Shown here: positions 50,301 to 61,000 of the stretch, piece by piece
Numbering within the stretch: the first letter of the stretch is position 1
How the letters are laid out: each line of letters starts with the position of its first letter
The notes under the pieces: generated by a model
Seen by the model: only the letters and a program-made list of their open reading frames with translations
Database searches by the model: none
What the model was told of the DNA's origin: nothing
Made by a program: the position numbers and the translations under genes
Origin: Istiophorus platypterus
Taxonomy: Eukaryota > Chordata > Actinopteri > Istiophoriformes > Istiophoridae
NCBI GenBank assembly: GCA_016859345.1
Contig: CM029124.1
Location: 15,446,480 to 15,510,479 of the forward strand
Length of the DNA: 64,000 nucleotides
Reading direction: 5' to 3'

Positions 50301-52554
50301 TATACAATCTCACCGTGTCAAAGATAAGGTAAGTGTAAATATCAGAATTTTTAATGAGAAAAAAAAGTTCATCAACTATCTTTATGATGCCTCAAGGCAT
50401 GTTTACTATCTGTGTTGTGAAGAACTATGTTCATACTCTGGAGATACTGCAGTTTGTCATAGTTTCCTATCCAACATGTCTTCTACAGCATAGTAAATAT
50501 CTAGAAAAGTTTGTGAAAAAAAAAAGAATCCCTTTTTACTGTAAGTTTTCATAAGGTATAGCGTGTATTTGTTTTGAAGCCCACTTCAACACCTAGATTA
50601 TCGAGGCGAAACATTTTGTTACATAAATGTTATGTCACACAGTAAAAGTATGTCAGTGACAGTGTTGCATGATTATGTTGTTTGGTGTCTTTACAGTCTC
50701 TCAGGCCCAGTTAATGGTCTCTCAGAACTAGTTCTTTATATATTATCCAGTCACATCAGAAATTTAATGTTTGTAGTTGTTCAAAACGGCCCCAACGAAA
50801 GTTGAGATAAAAGCCAGCCATGATAGAGAGATAACTTTGAATAATGGGGATAAAAGAGTAGGATTTCAGATAGTCTTTCATGGGAGACATTCATGATGTT
50901 GAACTCAGTTGTTAATTTTAAAGATGCCCCAGATAGATGTGTAACAAATTAAAAAAGAGAGCCTGAGAGAGAAGCACAATACCTGGCTCCTCTCCCACCC
51001 CTGCAAAGCTGGCCAATCGCACACAATCCTCATAGAGTGAAGTGGGTGGGAATGTCTGATCACTGGTTTCGGAAAGATACAGAAATGGACAGACACAGAA
51101 GCTCTCTATCTAACTTCAGAATAGTTTGGGAAGAGGGGATTTCTGATGATATCCAACATGATGTTTGGAGGGGGTATAAATCCCACTCTTTTTTTCTTCA
51201 TTTGCAGCTTTGTGGGTCATTCCTTGGGGAACCTCATAGTTCGCTCAGTGCTGAGCAGGCCCAGGTTTAAGTGTTACCTGAGCAGGCTGCACACGTTCCT
51301 TTCCCTCTCTGGGCCTCACCTAGGTACACTATACAACAGCTCTGCCCTGGTCAACACAGGTAAGTCTCAAAACATTTATGTTTGTAGATAGTGCATTTCA
51401 TCAATACAGAGGTTCCACTAACCCTTCTTTCAATCAGCTAATTGATAGTTTCTATGGATTGATTCCCTCTCTCTCTCTCTCTCTGTCCACTGTCACAGTG
51501 GTGGATCCTGTTAAATAATTGGTAAATTTTTGTTTCTAGGCCTTTGGTTCATGCAAAAGTGGAAAAAGTCGGGGTCACTACTGCAGCTGACGTGTCGTGA
51601 TCACTCTGATCCTCGGCAAACTTTCCTTTACAAGCTCAGCAAGAAATCTGGTTAGATATGCTGTGTTATTTATTTTTTATGCACATGTTTTACCACAGAC
51701 ATTTTAAGCCGCATATGTGGAACGGGAATTAGAGATAATTTTTCTATTGATCTGCTTTGTAGGTCTGCAGTTTTTCAAGAATGTGGTGCTGGTGGGGTCA
51801 CTGCAGGATCGCTATGTCCCCTATCATTCTGCTCGAATAGAAATGTGCAAAACTGCATTAAAGGATAAACAAACAGGTGAGTTAAGGCTAGATCCCTGTT
51901 GGGCACAGTGCTGCAACAACTTGTCAGGACAAGATTTTTTTGGTTAAAAACAAGTGTTGCTCAGATTCTAAATTGGAGAACAGAAAGCAAGCAGAATAAG
52001 CCTAATCCTCAAGTCTGCCCTTCCAGTCTGCATGTGGTTGTTAGCTGTATTCAACCCATTTAGTGCAGTTCCTCCTTATTTTCAATCTCCGGTGCAGTTT
52101 GTAACTATTTGGTCAGGGACAAAAAATTTTTGGACAATACTTTTGAAGGGTGAATGAGCGAATTCTTCCTTCTTTACTTTCTTTCTTCTTTATGATTCCC
52201 TCTCCTTAGCTTTGAGTTGTTCTTCGTCTCCAAAGCAGTGTAGACTAAATTGGCATTGCCTATTTTCTTCTACAAATTAAATCTCATTCCTTCATACAGT
52301 TCTATACCTAGGGGCTTAAATTGAGTGTTTCCCTCTTGTCTACACCAGGCACTGTGTACGCTGAGATGATCGAGAACCTGCTGCTGCCAGTACTTCAGAG
52401 CAAAGACTGTAATCTAGTGCGATATGATGTCATTCATGCCCTGCCCAACACAGCCAACTCCCTTATCGGCCGGGCCGCCCACATTGCCGTCCTTGATTCT
52501 GAGATCTTCCTGGAGAAGTTCTTTCTTGTTGCAGGCCTCAAGTTCTTTCAGTAG
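38341..52554 (+). CDS. fam135a: FAM135A, lipase-like alpha/beta hydrolase family protein
   Basis: Poorly characterised, conserved animal protein with a C-terminal DUF676-type putative serine esterase domain. Coding exons: 38341-38417, 39445-39524, 42284-42423, 42920-42990, 43115-43288, 43619-43745, 44823-44976, 46008-46057, 46806-46964, 47147-47220, 47388-47542, 47647-49597, 49712-49872, 49961-50052, 50231-50328, 51208-51359, 51540-51650, 51763-51876, 52349-52554. Phases agree throughout; 4146 nt, 1381 residues (human about 1515). The start MTEVQATVEFSVELHKFYN and the end EKFFLVAGLKFFQ match the human ends. Residues 1-420 form the conserved N-terminal region (DUF3657-like). Residues about 421-1070 are a Ser/Thr/Gly-rich, probably disordered stretch from a single 1951-nt exon. 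Residues about 1080-1381 are the hydrolase domain with HG (1121-1122) and GHSLG (Ser1193). The acceptor at 47646 has a weak pyrimidine tract, but the frame and homology on both sides support it. Confidence 0.93.
39580..39780. mobile_element. Possible non-autonomous DNA-transposon remnant (hAT-like)
   Basis: Starts with TGGGCCCTATTACGATCGCA, close to the GGGCCCTATTTTA edge common in fish hAT-type elements, followed by a GC-rich 'GTCCTGGGTGCACAGACTGTG' style interior. I could not define a matching opposite terminus or a target-site duplication. Low confidence. Confidence 0.25.
39985..40275 (+). mobile_element. Degenerate interspersed repeat, probably the 3' tail of an RTE-type non-LTR element
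   Basis: The segment contains phrases seen in many animal genomes in this repeat class: CAGACCTCCACTAAGGCCAA, TTTGGTGCAGATTGGTTCAG and ACCTCCTTGGTGGTGG, followed by (AAAC)n-like units. It is short, lacks any reverse-transcriptase coding and is only a fragment. The class is recalled from general experience with fish repeats and was not searched. Confidence 0.45.
41100..41345. repeat. Possible interspersed repeat remnant
   Basis: Includes AGGGTCCAAGCAGCAAAACT followed by GTGGGAGCCCTATTGTT, a phrase that resembles a very abundant teleost repeat. Boundaries are unknown. Confidence 0.3.
47090..47117. repeat. 11-bp tandem repeat near a fam135a acceptor
   Basis: TTGACTGAATC occurs twice and is followed by a partial TTGACT, ending about 30 nt before the acceptor of exon 47147-47220. 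Confidence 0.9.
47647..49597 (+). other. fam135a: fam135a giant exon encoding a disordered linker
   Basis: A single uninterrupted 1951-nt exon, entered in phase 1 and left in phase 2 at GC|GTGAGT. It encodes about 650 residues with low hydrophobicity and many Ser, Thr, Gly, Asp and Glu. Two islands are conserved with human FAM135A: SKDSVVLVGYKNLK near the start, and the end leading into YECAPTPQMKAF. An acidic patch (EEDEDETEHEMIENGYYEEG) precedes the hydrolase domain. It is the only long ORF in the window that is real coding sequence. Confidence 0.9.
49712..52554 (+). other. fam135a: fam135a hydrolase-domain exons
   Basis: Seven exons (49712-49872, 49961-50052, 50231-50328, 51208-51359, 51540-51650, 51763-51876, 52349-52554) encode the lipase-like domain. 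Visible elements are the strand-turn VCVHGLDG (oxyanion-hole type HG), the nucleophile elbow GHSLG with its serine codon at 51221-51223, and SGPHLGTLYN. GSLQDRYVPYHSARIE, with candidate acid Asp and a nearby His, is followed by GRAAHIAVLDSE with a second His. These fit a serine hydrolase triad; the substrate is unknown. Confidence 0.88.
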
Positions 52555-53265
52555 AACTATGGCAGAATCAAACACGTGGCTGGACAAGAGGAATGTGTGC
52601 AGCTAATACCTCACTGCATCTAAACCTTATTCTGATGATGGTATCTGAATTACGTCTTGGTTTTTAAAATCATACTTACTTTTCAAGACATGAGCAAAAT
52701 CACAATTTCTTTGATTTCATGTTTATATTGGAATCCCAGTGGATTTTTATTTTTCTACTGCCATTTTTTTTCTTTTTTTTGGGGGGGGGGGTGATTTTCC
52801 TCATCATATGCTATACTCTCAGTGTTATTTATGTGTAATGTCTTTACTTTTTCACGTTTTTTTCCAAGTTATTCAATTCAATTTAGATGCTGAACTGGAA
52901 ATGTAGCTGCTACGAAAATGAAATGGCTGTTTTGGTGAGCTGGCCAATGTCAAGTCTGCACATACTGTCCTCACCATTGCACCATGGTTTTCCACCAATT
53001 TTAAGAGAAACTGCATTGATTTGCACCACAACTACATTTTAAAAGCTTTTGTACTGAAACTGGTCATTTGTACAAGTTACTTTTTTATCAACAATTTTCC
53101 ATCATTTTTAAAGGCAAAGATTGCATTTGAAATAGGATTGTTGCTCAGACATTGCAGCCATGGCTTTGGTCTTAATACTTTATGCTGTTCCTTGCCATTG
53201 CAGCATTCTGCACATTTACCCAAACTGGTGTTGGGAGAATAAAGCTTTGCCTACAACATAACAAC
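52555..53265 (+). other. fam135a: 3' UTR of fam135a
   Basis: Non-coding sequence after the TAG stop. It includes a run of 10 or more G at about 52782-52791 and ends soon after AATAAAG at 53238-53244, the likely poly(A) signal. The length, about 710 nt, is ordinary. Confidence 0.6.
53238..53243 (+). terminator. Poly(A) signal of fam135a
   Basis: A canonical AATAAA about 685 nt after the stop codon, followed by an A/T-rich stretch. It is the first good hexamer downstream of the gene. Confidence 0.6.
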
Positions 53266-54560
53266 ATTTTACTACAGGTGTTTTAAGCAGTGATCATGAT
53301 TTAGCAAAGCACAGGTTGGTAATATGAACTTGTTTTATTGAAAGTATTTGGTAACATGGTGAATATTTATGTGTTTTAACTGGAAAGTATTGCTTGAAAT
53401 TAAAAGGGTTTATTGGCCAGTTGTTTATATATCATCATACTCTAACATTAAATATGCATATTATGACGTTGGTTATATGACTTTCTTTTCTCAGTTAATT
53501 GAGGATTTGAAGAATCGTGGAACCCCTGATGAGTTTGGTCACTAAATGCAGAAAAAAAATTTCTTAAGTAATTTGATATCAACTACTAACAGTATTGGTC
53601 AACAAATATTATTGAAAGTAAGGTTCAGACAATTTATAGAAAGGATTTTTGCTCATTTTGATAATTTTAATAAGTGAACTACTTGTAGCCACCATTGTTG
53701 CAATGATACTAGAGATTTTATTAAATCTAGTTTCGAGTTCAATTTATGTGCAACTCTGAATTGGGTTCTACAGTTTATGCGGTTCTTTGATTGTGAAGTT
53801 GGTATTGTTAACCTGGTGTCAATTTTCTCCATTTTACTGCCATTTCTCATGTAATGTTCTAGTTCTTTTTCCGGAATGGCCCTGTAGATGGCAGTGTCAC
53901 AGTAAGATATGTTCTCTCAGAGAGCTTCTGCTCAGAACCTCGTAAAAGGTTTGACAGTCCTATTCCTGTTTCAAGTGCCATAATTATCAGTGATACTTCC
54001 AATACTGAAAATATTAGACCGTCATTTAGTATTAATCAATATACTTCAGGCCTCTGCGTGATCTCAGGAATGTTTTATGCGGGTTTCTACTTGTCATTCA
54101 TTCCCTTTTGAGGTGCTGCGCATTTGAACCCTCGCATAAAGGGAGTTTCAAAGCCCTTTCGCAACTTGCTGATAGGAAACTGTTCTGCCGATGAGGATTT
54201 ATAACTGACTGATAGAAAACAAAAAGATGGCTGGAGGCTGCGAGGTAATGATGTCAAGGACTTCGTCGACGCTAAAAGCAAATTATATTTGAAAACAAGG
54301 GGGAAAAAGCCTCTAATTCAGGGCCAACATATGGGTCAAAACACCAGAGATAATTAAAAGGTCGCTGAGAAGCTGCGTCCACGCCGAGGTCCGACCTCTA
54401 ATTAGCACGGGATCGCTCTACCAACGCAGACCCTCCGGGGACACATCTGTCAGATACCGTATTGACTCACTATGTCCATATCACTGTGTGGATAAAGAAA
54501 GACTCTCAATATTTGTTCTCGTTACACGTCAGTAAAAAAACAAACATTTATTGACCCGAA
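53266..54560. other. Intergenic region between fam135a and the FERM gene
   Basis: AT-rich DNA with no exon recognisable on either strand. In human the small gene SDHAF4 follows FAM135A, and I looked for its conserved C-terminal GDWERKGRC-type motif here without finding it. Base composition rises in GC toward 54560, where the next promoter begins. Confidence 0.5.
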
Positions 54561-54836
54561 CAAGAAAACAATCCGCAGATTTTCCGACAGCACACCCGCC
54601 CCCCACCCCCCGATCGTCCCAAAAAATGGTACGACTCAATCGTTAGCGCTTCGCAGTGGTTGAAGAAGTCCCGACGCGCTATGGAGAGGGGGAGAAACCG
54701 GTGGCCCGCCCGCCCGCCCCCGTCGTCCCTTTCTCATCCGGAGGGCAACAAAACGTGCGTCTGAACCAGCTCCGAGGAGACCTGCGACCCGACCGCGGAC
54801 CCCCTCTCTCCTCCTGCAGTGCGATGGTGAGTAACT
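54560..54836 (+). promoter_or_regulatory. CpG-island promoter and non-coding first exon of the FERM-domain gene
   Basis: GC- and CpG-rich block (CCCGCCCGCCCCCG near 54706-54721) ending in GCGATG at 54836 directly before a GTGAGT donor. The next exon begins at 57973 and has the main ATG at 58078. As in fam135a next door, the first exon ends exactly with an ATG. Splicing would create a 16-codon upstream ORF that ends at 58020, before the main start. A plus-strand ORF running through the donor here is not coding. Confidence 0.5.
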
Positions 54837-55226
54837 CGGCGTCGCCGGCCGCCTCTCTGCTAGCTCAACGAGCCGCGGGTCGGGGATGCACTTGTTGCGT
54901 CGGGTTACCGTCCCCATCCGAGCAGCCGGGCTCCCGGGGAAACTTTAACTCGGTCGCTTTTCGTGACAGGGGGGAGTAAAGATCGCCGTTTAAACTCCCT
55001 TTTTAGTTTCCTTTTGTTTTGATTCACTTCCCTCATAAATACGCGTAATTAACCCGCTGCGCGGAACGAGCGATGGCGCTACGACGGGTTAAACGGCGTT
55101 GAACGCGTTGGAGCCAGTTCTCTAATGTAGAGATCAAAATAGGAACGACGAAGAACTGGAAGCGGCTGCGACTGGATTATCTTTCACGGGCTGCAGCTAT
55201 TCTACGATTAAAGTGCGCGATAAGTC

Positions 55227-55262
<36 letters not shown>

Positions 55263-57972
55263 CAGCCTTAAAGAAATCACTGAACCCTGATTTATACGTG
55301 CCACTCATGGCTGAGTCAACCCTAAGAAATTCACTGCTCCCCCAGAACTGAAAAGCTCGGCGATCCCTATTGTTTTCAAGTGGGATGAGTGTAACTGGCA
55401 TTCCTCTGTTTATCCAGGACCCCCCCCCCCCATGTTATATTCCTTTATGGGTTTTAGCGGGCAACGAGGAAGCCCTTGCACTTCAGAGAGCTTGCACGGT
55501 GCAGAGAGGATGTTGTTTTCCCGACCAGCCATCAGAAGCAGGGATTATAACAGTCTTGGAGGGGAATTATTGCATACAGATGGCTGCTCTCATGTGATGC
55601 CAGGTTACATGCCTGTAATAAGGAGGATGTCTGAAGACGTCTGTCAGCGATGTTTGGGCCAATAATAAACCCGGGATACAGTCAAGGCCTTATATATACC
55701 GGATTGTACTCTGGAACTGTGGATGATTAACTTCCATGTGGTGGTTTCACCTCACTCATTAGTAACTCAGTACTTTTTCAAGTCCCGTTTCACCAGCTGT
55801 GTGTCTTTGCTGTGCCAGAGAGTTTGATGGCAGGTGACAGCTCTGGTAACTACTTCTGCTTACTCTTTACAGTAGGTTTATCCTTTGTCATCGATACATA
55901 CAAATGAATTCAATTCGATAAGGTAGACTTGAGGGTTTTATGAACATTTGAATGTCAGAGTGCATTGAAACTTCTTGTGTCAGTTGTCTATGTTTGTCCC
56001 CCAAATGAGCTCTCAAGTAAATTTTATATTGCTTTTTAGTTAAGTATGGGAAAAGCTTTCCACATAACCAAACCACATACTACAAGAGGGGGTGATCACT
56101 GTCCAAACATTGTATTGCAAGTTGAGTTCAGATGCACTTGTAGAAACGAACCCCCCCAAAAAAACACCCGCAAGACTAAGACCACCCCAATTCCTATGCA
56201 ATGCATTTTTTTCTCAGTGGAAATCTGTTTCTATTTTTCACTCTTATTGCTTCATGCACGAATTGCTCGTGAATGGCTCAGAAAATTTCTGCAGTCACTT
56301 CTTTCAGTATCTTGAGTACTCAAAAAAATCCAGATAAAGTGTGTTACGATTTGGTCATCATCACAAATCCTGTGATATTGCTTCAGTGACTAATGATGTG
56401 ATTACTGAATTAAAAATGTGTAAAATATAAATGTGTACTATAATCAACTTAAGCAGTATAGCTCATACTCTAGTGTTGGCTAACCAGAGTATGAAGCTAG
56501 AGCTCTCTCATTATAGGCATAAATTAAATGATGTAATAATTATTTATAAATTATTAGAGTAAAGAAAATAGGTGAGTCTCTTGCTTTTCAGAGCCATATA
56601 CTACTGTTTGAGAGTAAATGTACAGTATAGTTTGACTGTGTGACCAACAAGTTAGATGTTGAAGCTACTGGAATTTCAGGTTTTTTCTTATGTCTGTTTG
56701 GACTGACACCTAGATGTGATTGAGGCTGTGTCTGAACATGTCTATAAATCATATTTGGTAAGAAACATTTTGCCCCCTGGGCCAAGAGTGTTGACTATTG
56801 TAGTTCCCACAAGGTTTCATACGCTGGCAACATGTTTTTAATGTTTAATTTTCTTATGATTTATCTCAACAGCATTTGGTGATTTATTTATCTATTTTTA
56901 AACAACTGTTAACCTCTTTTTTTCCCCCATAAAAAAAAACAGTCGCCTCGAGCATTTGGTGTAAAAGATACAAGGTTGACACAAAGAAACAGCACATTGC
57001 GCAAAGATCTTTAACCATGCTTTGTTCTCGAAAGTATATGATGTGTTCTCCTTTTTACTTAGAGGAGATAGTCACAAGAGCAGGCTACTTCAGTTACAAA
57101 TCTTCTTTCTTTTTTTTTTTTTTTTTAATTCTGGTTATCGTCCAGAAAGGGATTTAGTGGATTTAGAGTCGGCGCGCAGCAGTAATTAACCTGATTAATT
57201 GATTTTGAGAGTTTAATCAGATGAGCTTTGTACCAGTTGGGGCTTCGGGTCACTGTAGCGAGACAGGTTTTAGGTGAGCCTTTGTTGCATATAGTCGGAC
57301 CCCTCCACCATGGCCAATTTTTTAAAGTATGTTAAGAAGAATTTGAAATAAGGCCTTTCCTGTTTTATAATTTTGTGTTGTGGGAGATACTGTTACAATA
57401 GAAAAAGTATGTACAAGTATTATCTGATTGATTGATCCCAGTTAATGATTATTATTAGGATTACAGTATAAGCTCAATTAATTTGCCCAGGTATTTCACT
57501 GTTCTTCATTTATACACCGTTGTACTATTTGCTAATGATTTGGGTTAAGATGCTTTTTAAGATAGACCAAGTTGCGTCATATTTGAGTCACATATTTGAT
57601 GAATGTTTTGGATGGTCCCTCTGGCAGTTAATTGAGATGGTTTAACATTTGGCTTCTAACCCCTCAAAAGGGGGAATCCATGTTGACTTAATCTTGACAG
57701 TGGGCAAACAGGATACATCCATGTACATATGTCTGAGTATGGAATTTTTTTTTGCCGTGGCCAGTTTATATTATGCTATTTCAATACCAATGCAGAGGGT
57801 TACATGCTATACAGCGGTCCCCTAATTTGTTGAATTTCTTTCATTTTCCTATCCGATCTTACACATATGTTGATGATCCATTCTGGTTTCTTCATCATCT
57901 ACACATCTGTTGTTGCAGCATGGTTTTTAATTATTTTGCTTATCTCACTCTGGCGTCATCTGTGTTTTTTAG
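54837..57972 (+). other. Intron 1 of the FERM gene
   Basis: About 3.1 kb without a supportable exon. It holds an (AT)n microsatellite at 55231-55261, a C-run near 55422 and a T-run near 57111-57126. Short ORFs here have no recognisable similarity. Confidence 0.45.
55231..55261. repeat. (AT)n microsatellite in intron 1 of the FERM gene
   Basis: Uninterrupted TA/AT run of about 30 nt, downstream of the CpG island. Confidence 0.9.
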
Positions 57973-58077
57973 ATACAATATGGACAAACTGCCCTGGAAC
58001 AGATAAAAAGCAAAGGATAGAGAAAACAAGAGAAGATTGAAGCAGGGGATACTTATCACAGACATACAGAAGACACT
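57973..58077 (+). other. frmd1: 5' UTR part of exon 2 of the FERM gene, with upstream ORFs
   Basis: The acceptor TGTGTTTTTTAG at 57972 starts this exon. It contains a short upstream ORF starting at the ATG of ATGGACAAACTG (8 codons). When joined to exon 1 it also carries the 16-codon ORF opened by the exon-1 ATG. The second ORF is in frame with the main start but is stopped by TAG at 58018-58020. Confidence 0.5.
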
Positions 58078-61000
58078 ATGTCCACCTCGATAAAGCAGGA
58101 GAGAACCATTTGTGTTCTGCTCCCCAACAAAGACCAGCTGGACATCACTGTCGGGGTGAGTGTTTGATATGTCTCTAGCTGTCCTCCTGGCCATCACCAA
58201 GAGGTTTTAGATGGTCAAAGTTCTGTTTATCACTATAATGTATGTATAATGCATATTTAATATATAGACTTTTTTGTCTTTTCACCTGCTCCAGCCAAAG
58301 TCCACAGGGCAGGATGTTTTTAATCAAGTGACAGAGCTTCTTGGAATCAAAGAGCTGCACTTCTTTGGCCTCACAGTGGTCAGGGGTAAGTTCACTCCTC
58401 ATTGATCCCTCAGCCTGTGAACCTGAAAGGACTGTTAACAATAGAGTACATAGCAATGTTGTCGGAAGGCTGAAAATTGTGACCACACAATCGGAAGGGT
58501 TTTTTTCTGTTTGTTTGTTTTTGTTTTTGTTTTATCAAATTCATGCAGTTACCGCATTTCAGCAGTCAGATTGCAAACAAAAGCATCATGTTTGGGTTAT
58601 GACAATGATTTACAGCATGGCTCTACAGTGGCACTCTTTTGGTGTCACTTGTTTGTGTAATATCGTGGGAAAATGTTTTCAGCCGAAAGGCTATTTCACA
58701 AAAAAAATAAATAGATATTCTGCCCTCCAAGTCTGCATATTTGAAAGGTGTAATCCACTTAAGTTTCATTGTGTTCCCGTTCTCTTTTGCTGTGCAAATA
58801 CGTTGAAATGTCTCGATAATCTTGTGCTGCTCACCACTTGAACAAGCAGCCTTTTGTTTTTATGGTGTTGGTTCAGCGATCACTTAGGCCTGGATTCCTG
58901 CAATATTAACTTCATTAAGCCTGGAATGTACCCTTGCATTCCTCCTCTTCACTGAGGGGAGGGATGGATTGATGATGGGAAGAGGAGGGTGGGAGTGTAG
59001 GGAAAAGAGATAGGGGGCTTGTCATGACACAGCCTTATTACTCAACTCTTACTCTAAGGCCTCAGTGAAGGATGAGAGGTGAAGGAGTTGGAATGAGTCA
59101 GAGTGTGACTGAGCCAGGCTGAAAGGAGAGATGGATGGTTAAAGAAAAGAGTTGTGAAACAGCTCGGTGAGCATGATTTGGCTGCACAAAGTTGAGAAAA
59201 AAAGATAACATTAATCAAATAGAAAAATGCCCGTATCATGCCTCTTAGGACCAGCTGAGAATCATTCAACATTCTCGTTCCAAGCACAGGTGGCAAACAG
59301 CTTTTTAGCCAAAGAAATATAATCCAAATTAGTTTTTTAATTAAACAACATTAACATTGGTTATACTCTGATCATTGCGGGATAGATAATGGTAAAATAT
59401 CAAAATTAGAGCTATGCTGGGTTCCGTTAATTTAGCTTTATTGTCAGTAGCTTCCCAGTAGCCCTGTTCACAAACAGAAGAACAAGGGTTTTTTTTTTTT
59501 CTTTTACCCTCATGGATCCCATTGTTGGGCAAATTTTACGCTTGGTTTCATTATTGTTTTTGTCTGCTTGCTAACTGTCTGCTTGTTTCTTGATTGGTTT
59601 TCTCTATCCCAGACAATGAGCACATATTCTTAGATATGGAGGAGAAACTGATTAAGTACCTTCCTAAGGATTGGAGGCAAGATTCAGGAAAGGTAAGACG
59701 GCCTGTTGCGAATTGTAGCAAACTGCGATCATGCAAATGGGAATCATTTTGTCGTGACCTTCTCTCCAAACTATTATGCATGTCAGTTAATTGGGAGGCA
59801 CAGTTCAGTGGCCTACATGCCACAACTTTTGATTTAGCATGACAAAAAGAACCGAAGACGCAGAGGCCTACTCTGACACATCTCTTTCTATATACAGGCA
59901 TTACAGAAGAGACCTTTCCCTCTAGTACTCTGCCTCAAAGTGCAGTACTATATAGAGAACGGTAGACTCCTTTGGTATGTCCCTCTATATATATTCCATA
60001 CACATCTTCCTCATCACTGGACAAACTTTCTTTTTTTTTTTTTTTTTGCTTGTGAAAATGTCTTTTTTTTCCCTCATCCATCTTTGTCCTCCTTTCTGAC
60101 ATATTTTTATGCCCCACCCTCCTCCACTTTTTTCCGTGTGTGTTTGTGGTACCAGTGAACGAAAGGCACGACATCTATACTACACTGATTTGCGTGAGCG
60201 TGTGCTTCGCTCTGAATGTCGTCAGCAAGAGGAGGTGTACTTCCAGCTGGCAGGTTACGCCTTGCAGGCTGACCTCGGTGACCACCCGCCAGCTGGGGAA
60301 TGTACGGAGATCACTCCTTACTTTGAACCCAAGGATTACTTTCCCCCTTGGGTAGGTTTTACCTTTGTTTTTAGAATTTAAATATAGTTTAAATCTAATT
60401 TGATGTTCAGTTTAAAATTTTAATACATTTGTATGTAATAGATTTTAATACTTTATATTTTCAGGTTATGTAGTGATCTCTGCCTAATACAGTACTTGTC
60501 TGCCCCCTTTTCCCTCTGTAGATTGTAGCTAAGCGTGGAGTGAACTACCTCCTCTGCCATGGGCCCAAAGTGCATCAGGAGCTGTGGGGCATGTCTACTC
60601 GTGACGCCATCCTGCTCTTCGTCAAGGAGTCATGTCGACTGGAGGATGTACCTGTTACGTTTTACAGATTGCAGAAGGTCATGAATCAAATTAGTATTGT
60701 GGTGTCCTGAAATTAAATCTGTTGCTTGATTTTAGTTTTACCGTACTGCAGGGATTCTTTAATCTCATAATTTATTCATATCATTAAAATAACAAATTAT
60801 GGTTATTCAGGCTGGTGTGTAAAGAAGTTTTGTTTTTGTTTGTTTTTTTCCAGCCCATTTTTACTCGATGGCTATCCCAGGAATATTTCTTCCCTCTACA
60901 GTTAATTTGGCCTCATCTGAGCTGTGCTTGACAAATAACTATGGGGAAGTTATGTAACCCTCGGTCTCATCAAGTTTATTATCCCCCTATTTCAAACTCA

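Noticed and set aside
54656..54979. 107-codon plus-strand ORF over the CpG island.
   Set aside because: It runs through a perfect GTGAGT donor, is arginine/proline-rich as expected from GC-rich DNA, and its neighbour gene starts at 58078.
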